Shown piece by piece: positions 25,472 to 35,528 of a DNA stretch of 41,665 nt (positions within the stretch are counted from its first letter, which is position 1; each line of letters begins with the position of its first letter). A program made the translations under genes and the position numbers. The DNA is from Chromatiaceae bacterium (lineage in GTDB: Bacteria > Pseudomonadota > Gammaproteobacteria > Chromatiales > Chromatiaceae): positions 1-41,665 of the forward strand of contig REDK01000114.1 in assembly GCA_007693535.1 (NCBI GenBank). The letters run 5' to 3'. The notes beneath the pieces were generated by a model. That model saw nothing but the letters and a program-made list of their open reading frames with translations, ran no database searches and was not told the DNA's origin.

Positions 25472-26371
25472 TTGTCCACCCCCGCGCTGATCAGTTTCCA
25501 AGACCTGCTGTTGCGCCTGCAGACCTTCTGGGCCAAGCATGGCTGCGTCATCCAACAGCCCTACGACATGGAAGTCGGTGCCGGCACCTTTCATCCCGCG
25601 ACCTTTCTGCGCGCCATCGGCCCGGAGCCTTGGAGTGCGGCCTATGTGCAACCGTCGCGGCGCCCGACCGACGGACGCTATGGCGAAAACCCCAACCGGC
25701 TGCAGCATTATTATCAGTATCAGGTCGTGCTGAAGCCCTCGCCGCTGGCCATCCAGGAACTCTATCTGGACTCGTTGCGGGACCTCGGGATCGATCCTCT
25801 GGTCCACGACATCCGTTTTGTGGAGGACAACTGGGAATCGCCCACGTTAGGGGCTTGGGGGCTGGGCTGGGAGGTCTGGCTGAACGGTATGGAGGTGACT
25901 CAGTTCACCTATTTCCAACAGGTAGGTGGGCTGGAATGCCGGCCGGTCACCGGCGAGATTACCTATGGACTGGAGCGCATCGCGATGTATCTGCAGGGAG
26001 TAGAGAGCGTGTTCGATCTGCTCTGGACCCAGTCCGCCAATGGTCCAGTGACCTATGGCGATGTCTTCCTACAGAACGAGCGCGAGCAGTCAGCCTACAA
26101 CTTCGAGCATGCCGAAGTGGCAGCGCTGTTTCAGCAGTTCGATGTCTGCGAGCGCCAGAGCCAGCACCTGGTAGAGGCGGGACTGCCGCTGCCCGCCTAT
26201 GAGCAAGTGCTGAAGGCCTCGCACCTGTTCAATCTGCTCGATGCCCGCGGCGCCATCTCGGTGACCGAACGCCAGCGCTACATCCTGCGCGTGCGCACCC
26301 TGGCGCGGGCGGTGGCCGAGGCCTATCTGCAGGCACGCACGGCGCTTGGCTTTCCCATGTTGCAGCACTAA
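25472..26371 (+). CDS. glyQ: glycyl-tRNA synthetase alpha subunit
   Basis: GlyQ is the catalytic alpha subunit of the bacterial alpha2beta2 glycyl-tRNA synthetase. From the preferred TTG at 25472 the protein is 299 aa (E. coli 303). It carries the class II features [20 protein letters not shown]-type motif, [40 protein letters not shown] and [13 protein letters not shown], with the C-terminal [21 protein letters not shown] at 25457 would add five residues; TTG is favoured because GGAG (25462-25465) sits 6 bases before it and the FQ-LLL-LQ-FW segment then falls at the same position as in E. coli. It is followed 14 bases later by glyS. Confidence 0.96.
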   Translation: MSTPALISFQDLLLRLQTFWAKHGCVIQQPYDMEVGAGTFHPATFLRAIGPEPWSAAYVQPSRRPTDGRYGENPNRLQHYYQYQVVLKPSPLAIQELYLDSLRDLGIDPLVHDIRFVEDNWESPTLGAWGLGWEVWLNGMEVTQFTYFQQVGGLECRPVTGEITYGLERIAMYLQGVESVFDLLWTQSANGPVTYGDVFLQNEREQSAYNFEHAEVAALFQQFDVCERQSQHLVEAGLPLPAYEQVLKASHLFNLLDARGAISVTERQRYILRVRTLARAVAEAYLQARTALGFPMLQH

Positions 26372-26385
26372 CGGGGTAGAGACGG

Positions 26386-28488
26386 ATGGCACAATACCAG
26401 GATCTGCTGATCGAGATCGGCACCGAAGAACTACCGCCTACTGCCCTGCTCGGGCTCTCGACGGCATTTCATGAGCTGCTGCTGGCGCGCCTCGACGAGC
26501 AGCGGCTGGCGCACGGCGAGGCGCGCGCCTTCGCCACCCCGCGGCGGCTGGCCCTGATCGTGAGCGATGTCGCCGTGCAACAGCCGGATCAGACCAGCCT
26601 GCGCCGTGGCCCTGCGCTCGCCGCCGCTTTTGACGCCAGCGGCGCGCCGACCAAGGCCGCCTTGGGCTTTGCCCGCTCCTGCGGGGTTGAGGTCGCGGCG
26701 CTGGAACGCGAGGAGACCGCCAAGGGAACCTGGCTGGTGCATCGCCAGCACACCGCCGGTACCAGCACACAGACCCTACTGCCAGTGCTGATCGAGCGGG
26801 CGCTAGGCGATCTGCCCATCCCCAAGCGCATGCGCTGGGGCGATCGCGACGAGGAGTTCATCCGCCCGGTCCATTGGGTCTGCGTGTTGCTGGGCCATGA
26901 AACGGTACCAGGCCAAGTTCTGGGCATCCCAATCGGCAATCAAAGCCGCGGTCACCGCTTCCATCAGCCCGAACCACTGACCATCGTTGCCCCAGCGGTC
27001 TATCTGGAGGCCCTGCGCGAGGCACGAGTGGAACCGGACTTCGCTGCCCGCCGAACCCGCATCGTGGAGCAGGTGGAACAACTGGCAGCAACGGTGGGCG
27101 GACGCCCAGCCCTGAGCGATGACCTACTCGATGAGGTGACCGCCCTATGCGAATGGCCAGTCGCCATGCTGGCAGGTTTCGATGCGGCCTATCTGGCGGT
27201 GCCGCCAGAGGTGCTGATTGAAACCATGCAGAAGAACCAGAAGTATGTTGCGCTGCTGGATGTCGACGGGCATCTGCTGCCTCGCTTTATCTTCATCAGC
27301 AATATCGAGAGCCGCACACCAGAGGCGGTGCGCGCCGGCAACGAGCGCGTCATCCGGCCCCGCTTCGCCGATGCCAAATTTTTCTGGGAGCAGGACCTGA
27401 AGACCCCGCTCGCCGAACGGGTCGAGGCGCTCGCCGGGCTGCTGTTCCAGCAGCAACTGGGCAGCATGCGGGAGAAGGCCGGGCGCCTGGCAGTGCTGGC
27501 TCGGGCGATTGCCCTGGAGCTGGGAATCGACGGTGATCTGGCAGAACGCGCCGCCATGCTGGCCAAGTGCGATCTGATGACCCAGATGGTCGGGGAATTT
27601 CCGAGTCTGCAGGGGATCATGGGCCGCTACTATGCCGCCCGCGCCGGCGAAAAACCGGCGGTGGTAGCCGCCATGGAGGAGCATTACCTTCCCCGGCAGG
27701 CCGGCGACCGGCTACCGGCCAGTCCCTGCGGCCAGGCGATCGCGCTGGCAGACCGGCTGGATACCCTGGTCGGTATCTTTGCCATCGGCCAGCGCCCGAC
27801 CGGCGTCAAAGACCCCTATGGGCTGCGCCGGGCGGCGATCGGCGTGTTGCGCATCCTTATCGAGACTCCGCTGCCGCTCGACCTGCGAGCGCTGTTGGCC
27901 GCGGCCAGCGACGCCTATCCATCAGGGCTGGCACCAGCGGCCGGCGTCGATGCCGTGTTCGATTACATAATGGAGCGTCTCAAGGGCTATTACGGCGAGC
28001 GCGGCATCGGCCAGGACGTAGTCGCCGCGGTGCTGGCAGTCGATCCCACCCGGCCCGCCGACATTGACCGGCGTATCGCCGCGGTACAGGCCTTCACCGC
28101 GCTGCCGGAGGCAGACGCCCTGGCCGCTGCCAACAAGCGTATCCGCAACATCCTGCGCCAGGCGGCCGAGGCCGAGATCGCACCCACCACCGCGGTGACC
28201 GGTATCGATTCGACAGCGCTGACCGAGCCAGCGGAGCGGGCCCTGGCTCAACGGGTCAAGGCACTAGAGCATGAGATCGCGCCCCTGCTGGCGGCCCAGC
28301 AATACACCGAGGTACTCAGTGCCCTGGCCGGGCTACGCGGCGAGGTAGATGCCTTCTTCGATGCGGTGATGGTGATGGCCGAGGATGCGGCGGTACGCCG
28401 CAACCGACTGGCGATCCTGCAGGCACTGCAGACCCTGTTCTTGGGGGTCGCCGACATCGCCCTGCTGCAGAGGGCCAGCGAGGCGTGA
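26386..28488 (+). CDS. glyS: glycyl-tRNA synthetase beta subunit
   Basis: GlyS is the tRNA-binding beta subunit of glycyl-tRNA synthetase, 700 aa against 689 in E. coli. The N-terminus QDLLIEIGTEELPPTAL is diagnostic, followed by FATPRRLAL, LPIPKRMRWG, VLIETMQKNQKYV, FISNIESR and FFWEQDLK. The HD-like region includes LAKCDLMTQMVGEFPSLQG, and the C-terminal part contains DPYGLRRAAIG and a DALR-like anticodon-binding end. The gene follows glyQ by 14 bases. Its TGA overlaps the GTG start of a 38-codon ORF (GTGA at 28485-28488), which in turn overlaps gmhB. Confidence 0.97.
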   Translation: MAQYQDLLIEIGTEELPPTALLGLSTAFHELLLARLDEQRLAHGEARAFATPRRLALIVSDVAVQQPDQTSLRRGPALAAAFDASGAPTKAALGFARSCGVEVAALEREETAKGTWLVHRQHTAGTSTQTLLPVLIERALGDLPIPKRMRWGDRDEEFIRPVHWVCVLLGHETVPGQVLGIPIGNQSRGHRFHQPEPLTIVAPAVYLEALREARVEPDFAARRTRIVEQVEQLAATVGGRPALSDDLLDEVTALCEWPVAMLAGFDAAYLAVPPEVLIETMQKNQKYVALLDVDGHLLPRFIFISNIESRTPEAVRAGNERVIRPRFADAKFFWEQDLKTPLAERVEALAGLLFQQQLGSMREKAGRLAVLARAIALELGIDGDLAERAAMLAKCDLMTQMVGEFPSLQGIMGRYYAARAGEKPAVVAAMEEHYLPRQAGDRLPASPCGQAIALADRLDTLVGIFAIGQRPTGVKDPYGLRRAAIGVLRILIETPLPLDLRALLAAASDAYPSGLAPAAGVDAVFDYIMERLKGYYGERGIGQDVVAAVLAVDPTRPADIDRRIAAVQAFTALPEADALAAANKRIRNILRQAAEAEIAPTTAVTGIDSTALTEPAERALAQRVKALEHEIAPLLAAQQYTEVLSALAGLRGEVDAFFDAVMVMAEDAAVRRNRLAILQALQTLFLGVADIALLQRASEA

Positions 28489-28601
28489 GCGGGCACGACT
28501 CCTATACGGCAATGCTCGCCGCGGTGCCGGCCTTCCACGGCCAACACCGGTTCGCCAAGACCGACGGTAAGAATCTGATCGAGTGGATCGCCCCGAGATG
28601 A
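28485..28601 (+). CDS. 38-aa ORF coupled between glyS and gmhB
   Basis: A short frame starts at GTG 28485, overlapping the glyS stop as GTGA, and ends in TGA 28599-28601, overlapping the gmhB ATG as ATGA. The peptide begins MSGHDSYTAMLAAVPAFHG and ends KNLIEWIAPR; it is mildly basic and has no membrane segment or signal peptide. Overlaps at both ends are the normal geometry of coupled operon genes and fill the glyS-gmhB space exactly. I do not recognise the sequence. It could be a real small protein, a coupling ORF that carries ribosomes into gmhB, or the remnant of a longer gene: P. aeruginosa, as I recall, has an extra gene at this place. Confidence 0.5.
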   Translation: MSGHDSYTAMLAAVPAFHGQHRFAKTDGKNLIEWIAPR

Positions 28602-29149
28602 GACTGGTGATCCTGGATCGCGATGGGGTAATCAACCAGGAATCAGACGCCTTCATCAAGCATCCCAGGGAGTGGGAGCCCTTGCCGGGATCGCTGGCGG
28701 CCATCGCCCGACTGACCAATGCCGGCTTCTCGGTGCTGATTGCGACCAATCAGTCTGGGCTCGCCCGCGGGCTATTCGATATCGACACCCTGAACGCCAT
28801 CCATCAGACCATGCGGTCGCAGGTCGAGGCCTGTGGTGGACGCATCGATGCCATCGCCTTCTGTCCCCACGGTCCGGAGAGCGACTGTGGCTGCCGCAAG
28901 CCAGCACCCGGCCTGTTACTCGAGTTGGGCCAGCGCTGTGCGACCCCGCTTGCCGGGGTGCCGGTGGTTGGCGATTCGCGGCGCGACCTGGAGGCCGCTC
29001 GGGCGGTAGGCGCGCGCCCGATGCTGGTGCTGACTGGTCGTGGTGCGGCGACGGCCAGGACCATGCCAGACAGCCTACAAGGGATTGAGATCAGCGCCGA
29101 TCTAAATGCCGCTGTTGATCTGATTCTTGCCGATGGGGATCGCACATGA
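28598..29149 (+). CDS. gmhB: D-glycero-beta-D-manno-heptose 1,7-bisphosphate 7-phosphatase
   Basis: GmhB dephosphorylates heptose 1,7-bisphosphate in ADP-heptose synthesis for the lipopolysaccharide inner core. The product is 183 aa (E. coli 191). It is a HAD phosphatase: LVILDRDGVIN with nucleophile Asp7 and Asp9, then ATNQSG, and a late VGDSRRDLEAA. The zinc-binding insert CPHGPESDCGCRKP (about residues 89-102) is typical of GmhB. ATG 28598 is preferred; GTG 28583 would add five residues. The start overlaps the 38-aa ORF, and the end overlaps plsC by 4 bases (ATGA at 29146-29149). Confidence 0.93.
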   Translation: MRLVILDRDGVINQESDAFIKHPREWEPLPGSLAAIARLTNAGFSVLIATNQSGLARGLFDIDTLNAIHQTMRSQVEACGGRIDAIAFCPHGPESDCGCRKPAPGLLLELGQRCATPLAGVPVVGDSRRDLEAARAVGARPMLVLTGRGAATARTMPDSLQGIEISADLNAAVDLILADGDRT

Positions 29150-29913
29150 TCCTGTTGCGTTCGTTGCTATTTGCGCTGCTGTTTAATCTGCTGGTGGTCG
29201 CCTATGCGATCCCGATGCTGTTGTTCGGGCGGTGGTTAGGCGAGGTTGGCCTGAATCGGCTAGCCTGCGCCTGGGCCAAGGCTGAACTCACCGCACTGCG
29301 GATGATCTGCCGACTGGATTTTCATGCGCGGGGGTTGGAGCGGCTACCGCCAGGGCCAGCGGTAGTGGTCAGCAATCATCAATCCACCTGGGAGACCATT
29401 GCCTTGCGCGTGCTACTACCGGAACGCCAGACTTGGGTGCTGAAGCAGGAGCTACTACAGATACCGTTCTTTGGTGCGGCGCTGGCGCGGTTCCGGCCCA
29501 TCGCGCTCGATCGCAACGCTTTGCGGGCCTCGCTGCGCAAGCTGCTGCAGGAAGGCGAGGCTCATCTGCGACAGGGTCGCTGGGTCATCGTGTTTCCCCA
29601 AGGGACACGGGTCGCGCCTGGTGAGTGGCGCGGCTTTCATCTCGGTGCGGCGATGCTGGCCACCAAGGCCGGCGTGCCACTGGTTCCCATCGTCCACAAC
29701 GCAGGGGTCTTCTGGGGCCGGCGCCAATTGCGCAAGCGGCCGGGCCGGATCCATCTATTGGTAGGATCGGCGATCGATCCGACCGGCAAGGATGCAGCGA
29801 CCGTCAATGCCGCCGCCGAGCACTGGATCAATCGCACGCTGAACACCTTGCCCCCAGCTTGGGAGGCTGCCCGGCCCTCACTCGTCATCAGCCCGAGCCC
29901 GCGGAATCGCTGA
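29146..29913 (+). CDS. plsC: 1-acyl-sn-glycerol-3-phosphate acyltransferase
   Basis: A membrane-associated acyltransferase of 255 aa that would convert lysophosphatidic acid to phosphatidic acid. An N-terminal hydrophobic segment (residues 5-28) anchors it. The acyltransferase block I reads NHQSTWE with His78 and Glu83, where the classic pattern is H-X4-D; block III is FPQGTR where FPEGTR is usual; AGVPLVPIVHNAG is block IV. Such variants are common among the PlsC/LptA-type proteins encoded between gmhB and gyrB in gammaproteobacteria. The gene overlaps gmhB (ATGA) and converges with gyrB, leaving only 5 bases between stops. Confidence 0.88.
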   Translation: MILLRSLLFALLFNLLVVAYAIPMLLFGRWLGEVGLNRLACAWAKAELTALRMICRLDFHARGLERLPPGPAVVVSNHQSTWETIALRVLLPERQTWVLKQELLQIPFFGAALARFRPIALDRNALRASLRKLLQEGEAHLRQGRWVIVFPQGTRVAPGEWRGFHLGAAMLATKAGVPLVPIVHNAGVFWGRRQLRKRPGRIHLLVGSAIDPTGKDAATVNAAAEHWINRTLNTLPPAWEAARPSLVISPSPRNR

Positions 29914-29918
29914 AGGGG

Positions 29919-32357
<2,439 letters not shown>

Positions 32358-32551
32358 TTAGAGATCGTCAACGCGCCCGCCGCCGTGACGACGGGTGGGA
32401 GATGGGGAAAGAGGGATCGCGTTGCAGATGGCACCTGGGGCACAAGGGTGAGGGGGATGCGGTTACCGCGGCCTGAACAGGGCGTGTCAGGATTCGAGGG
32501 CTAGTCCGAATGCTGGGCCATCTATGTCCGAACTGGCCGAATAGCCAGTGC

Positions 32552-32557
32552 ATTATA
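32552..32557 (-). promoter_or_regulatory. possible -10 element for gyrB
   Basis: On the minus strand this is TATAAT, a perfect -10 hexamer, about 230 bases before the gyrB ATG. No good -35 match is seen 16-18 bases upstream, so the assignment rests on the -10 alone. Confidence 0.35.
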
Positions 32558-32640
32558 GCGCGATCAACGGGGGAACCGCGGGGACGGCAGCAGACAGTGG
32601 GAAGCGAACGGAACCGATAGGCAGCCAGCACTTGGTACGA

Positions 32641-32656
32641 TGTTCCACGTGGAACA
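32641..32656. promoter_or_regulatory. parS site 1
   Basis: TGTTCCACGTGGAACA, a perfect 16-bp palindrome identical to the Pseudomonas-type parS bound by ParB for chromosome segregation. It is in the recF-gyrB gap. Confidence 0.88.
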
Positions 32657-32734
32657 TTTCAGGCCCGACCCTGACACCAACCGCTGGCGAAGAACAGATG
32701 ACGGTCCGCCCAGACCCCGGCGCAAAGGGTCCGA

Positions 32735-32750
32735 TGTTCCACGTGGAACA
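32735..32750. promoter_or_regulatory. parS site 2
   Basis: A second perfect TGTTCCACGTGGAACA, 78 bases after the end of site 1, also in the recF-gyrB gap. Confidence 0.88.
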
Positions 32751-32837
32751 TCGCGCCATTGGCCTGATCGAGCAGCCTTAGTACCCAGGCGAACACGGCT
32801 GTCAGCCGCATCGACTGACACCGGCCCGGTTCAGAAC

Positions 32838-33887
32838 TCACACTGATCCACAGCGTTGAACCGTTCCATGTTCCACGTGGAACATTTGGACATTTGTCTG
32901 CTCAGGACACTTTGGTAATCGCCCGGGCAAGGACGTCAGCACCATCTGCTGACACTGGCGTCCAACGAGATCTATCAGTCTCGCCTGCCAGTCGTCGTTC
33001 AGTTCGGCAGCGATATCATCCACTAGCCAGAGGGCTGCGTCCCCAGAATCCGCTACAACCACCGACTCCGCTGCCAACTGCATCAGCACTCCAACCAGCT
33101 TGGTCTCACCGCGAGAACCTATCCAACGACGCCCATCGATCTGAAACAGAAAATCAGCCCGTGCCAGACTCACGAAACTGTAACCCCGATCCACATCTGC
33201 CGGACGCATCTCGGTCAACCGTTCCAGGATGGCTGCCGCTTCGATGAGAGAATCCTGCCAGATCGGCGTCAGGCCAGGAAACCAGCCAGTGCGATTGGTC
33301 AATACCTCGAAGGCCCGCCGCAGGCGATCAAAGAATGCCGCCCTGGCCTGGGCGATGGCCGCCATTGCCTCGGCATAGGCCAGATCCCAGACGGCGGCAC
33401 CGGTCCCACCGGCACGCAACCAAGCATTGCGCTGGGCAGCGATTCGGCGAAACCTGCTCCAACGCCCCGCATAGCGAGGTTCCACGTGGAACACATTCCA
33501 ATCTAAAAACCGCCGTCGCAGCGCTGGATCTCCTTCCACTAGGGCATGGGTTGCGTCACAGATCAACCGCACCCGGAACCCGCCGTATCCCACATTGTTT
33601 TCGCCGTTGTCAGTCGCAGTATCGGCGCGACTGTCCCAACCGATCCGCTGACATCGCCCATCCCGAACCAGCCGGCCCTCGATCCGGGCAAAGGTCTCGC
33701 CGTGGGTCACTAACGGTCCGTACCTTCGTCCCCGAAAACTACGACCGCGGCTCAACAGGTACAGAGCCTCGAGGACCGCGGTCTTCCCTGCGCCATTGCC
33801 CCCGACTAAGACCAACAACCCCGGTTCCAGATACAGGTCTACCTGCCGGAGATTGCGCAGACAACGGACAGACAGTGCCTCGACCAC
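32838..33887 (-). CDS. recF: DNA replication and repair protein RecF
   Basis: RecF binds gapped DNA and helps RecOR load RecA during repair of stalled forks. The protein is 349 aa (E. coli 357) and SMC-like. The Walker A motif is GGNGAGKTAVLEALY near residues 29-43, a conserved RRRFLDWNVFHVEP segment is near 130, and the signature SRGETKLVGVLMQLAAES and the Walker B region VADSGDAALWLVDDIAAEL come later. The ATG is at 33887-33885, 41 bases from the dnaN end, as usual for a dnaN-recF operon. Two parS sequences lie inside the gene; one encodes part of the conserved VFHVEP segment and the other the C-terminal MFHVEH. Confidence 0.96.
   Translation of the reverse strand: MVEALSVRCLRNLRQVDLYLEPGLLVLVGGNGAGKTAVLEALYLLSRGRSFRGRRYGPLVTHGETFARIEGRLVRDGRCQRIGWDSRADTATDNGENNVGYGGFRVRLICDATHALVEGDPALRRRFLDWNVFHVEPRYAGRWSRFRRIAAQRNAWLRAGGTGAAVWDLAYAEAMAAIAQARAAFFDRLRRAFEVLTNRTGWFPGLTPIWQDSLIEAAAILERLTEMRPADVDRGYSFVSLARADFLFQIDGRRWIGSRGETKLVGVLMQLAAESVVVADSGDAALWLVDDIAAELNDDWQARLIDLVGRQCQQMVLTSLPGRLPKCPEQTNVQMFHVEHGTVQRCGSV
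32869..32884. promoter_or_regulatory. parS site 3, inside the 3' end of recF
   Basis: A third perfect TGTTCCACGTGGAACA. Read in the recF frame it encodes the MFHVEH segment of the C-terminal tail, about 10 codons before the stop. Confidence 0.85.
33478..33493. promoter_or_regulatory. parS-like site 4, inside recF
   Basis: GGTTCCACGTGGAACA matches the parS consensus at 15 of 16 positions. It encodes the VFHVEP residues of RecF, so it may be a real ParB site or simply reflect the conserved peptide. Confidence 0.6.
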
Positions 33888-33928
33888 CGATCTCTCTGCC
33901 CTATCCGATGCTCGACCGAGGCCTATCC

Positions 33929-35041
33929 CTATAGCCGCATCGGCATGATGACAAAGGTTTCGTCGCTAGCTCCCTCTCCCTGCCATACCGCGCTGCTGTC
34001 ACCATCGCGAAAAAACACCTCGACTGCATCATCACTGATTACGTTCAGCACATCCAACACATAGCTCACGTTAAACCCAATCGTGGTCTCGATTCCTTGA
34101 TAACTGATTTCTATTGCATCCTCTGCCTCTTCCTTCTCTGGATTGTTGGACTGCAGCGCCAACGTGCTATCGCTGAAGCTTACCCGCACACCCTTGTATT
34201 TCTCATTACTAAGAATTGCCGTCCGCTGCAGTGCAGCTCGGAGCAGCTCCTTATTCACAGTCGCCTGGCGTTCCAGATTCTTTGGGATAACTCGCTCATA
34301 TTCAGGATAGCGGCCGTCTACCAGCTTGGAAGTAAGAACGGCATTCCCTGCCAGCAGGCGCATGGTGCGCTGGGAGAATTCCAAACGTACCATGTTGCCC
34401 TCGGTTCCCAGCACCCGTCGCAACTCCTGCACCGTTTTTCCTGGCACGATCACCTGCAGGGGCTGTTCCAGATCTGCAGTCACTGCGGCATCCACCCCAG
34501 CGGTGACCTTGGCCAATCGATGTCCATCAGTGGCCACTGCGGTCAGCCGTTCCGGCTGCAGTTCAAGTAAAACACCGTTCAGATAATACCGAACATCCTG
34601 CTGTGCCATCGCAAAAGCCGTCTTATCCAACAACCGACGCAGCACCACCTGTTCGATATCTAGCGTTAACTCTACGGCCCCCATCTCCATGACCGGAAAA
34701 TCATCCGCGGATAAGGTGCTCAGGCTAAACCGACTACGATCTGAGACGATGGTCGCCCGTTCGCCTTCCGTCCGCAGATTGATCTGAGCCCCGTCCGGCA
34801 AGTTACGGCAGATGTCGAGTAGTTTGCGCGCTGGCACGGTAACTGCCCCAGGCTTCTCGATCTTGGCCTGAGCGGCAGTTCCGATCTCCAGTTCCAGATC
34901 CGTGGCCTTGAGCGAAATACCTTCGCCCTCGGCAACGATCAAGACGTTGCCGAGTATCGGCAAGGTCTGGCGACGCTCGACCACGCCTGCGACCAAGGAC
35001 AGGGCGGATAGCAACTGCGATCGTTCCAGGGCGATCTTCAT
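33929..35041 (-). CDS. dnaN: DNA polymerase III beta subunit (sliding clamp)
   Basis: DnaN forms the ring clamp that tethers DNA polymerase III to the template. It is 370 aa (E. coli 366). Recognisable parts are MKIALERSQLLSALSLVAGV at the N-terminus, RQTLPILGNVLI, ATDLELEI, the middle TAVATDGHRLAK and the C-terminal VSYVLDVLNVIS and FVIMPMRL, the latter forming the partner-binding groove. AGAGAG lies just before the ATG at 35041-35039. The gene is followed by recF after 41 bases. It is separated from dnaA by a 487-bp AT-rich region, so it probably has its own promoter there, although I could not fix one. Confidence 0.98.
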   Translation of the reverse strand: MKIALERSQLLSALSLVAGVVERRQTLPILGNVLIVAEGEGISLKATDLELEIGTAAQAKIEKPGAVTVPARKLLDICRNLPDGAQINLRTEGERATIVSDRSRFSLSTLSADDFPVMEMGAVELTLDIEQVVLRRLLDKTAFAMAQQDVRYYLNGVLLELQPERLTAVATDGHRLAKVTAGVDAAVTADLEQPLQVIVPGKTVQELRRVLGTEGNMVRLEFSQRTMRLLAGNAVLTSKLVDGRYPEYERVIPKNLERQATVNKELLRAALQRTAILSNEKYKGVRVSFSDSTLALQSNNPEKEEAEDAIEISYQGIETTIGFNVSYVLDVLNVISDDAVEVFFRDGDSSAVWQGEGASDETFVIMPMRL

Positions 35042-35528
35042 AACAATGACTCTCTAATATCTAACTAGTTGTTGTAATAACCCCTGGGGATAAGGCCCGT
35101 GGGTCCAGTATGTTCAGCGTCACCAAGCAGTTATCACAGTCTAACTGGGTTGATCGCCGATGTTACAGGTTGTGCATGTGCTGTGGATAGATAGGTGTCT
35201 CGCGGATCACCCACAGTCAAGCCGCAGGCTCCCGGTCGATCCCTACCTTTGTTATTGGGACGGCTTTCACAGAACTCATTCTGTCCCCGCGGAGGCAGTC
35301 TTATGTCGATCGCCTGCTCGCTGCTAACCCGTAACGCTATTATCGTTGTCTCTAGATTTATCTAAATTACAATAATAATAGGCGCGGTGGATAATCTGTT
35401 TCGGCTTAAAAATATCTTTTTATTCAAAGCCTTGGGCGATATCGATCGCGTTGGCAGCCGCTCTGACACCGGGCTTGGATTCGGTGGATTATCAGCAATC
35501 CGGAGAAGTGTTCACCGGTTATCCACAG
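35042..35528. other. candidate origin of replication (oriC) between dnaN and dnaA
   Basis: This 487-bp gap is markedly AT-rich at 35335-35435, including runs such as AATAATAATA and AAAAATATCTTTTTATT, in a GC-rich genome. It contains a perfect DnaA box, TTATCCACA at 35519-35527, and one-mismatch boxes on the minus strand at 35386-35394 (TTATCCACC), 35182-35190 (CTATCCACA) and 35085-35093 (TTATCCCCA). Five GATC sites are present. A GC-rich pentamer and a run of CTA/TTA triplets follow the 35386 box, resembling a DnaA-trio unwinding element. Gene strands also diverge about this region: gyrB-recF-dnaN leftward, rpmH-mnmE rightward. Confidence 0.65.
35519..35527 (+). promoter_or_regulatory. perfect DnaA box next to the dnaA stop
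   Basis: TTATCCACA, the consensus DnaA binding 9-mer, directly after the stop codon of dnaA (which reads the other strand). Confidence 0.75.

Noticed and set aside
32553-32846. Several short frames starting MFHVEH near the gyrB-recF gap
   Set aside because: The shared peptide is the translation of the parS palindrome, not a protein family.
35130-35139. TTATCACA as a further DnaA box
   Set aside because: It lacks one base of the 9-mer consensus and would need a deletion to fit.
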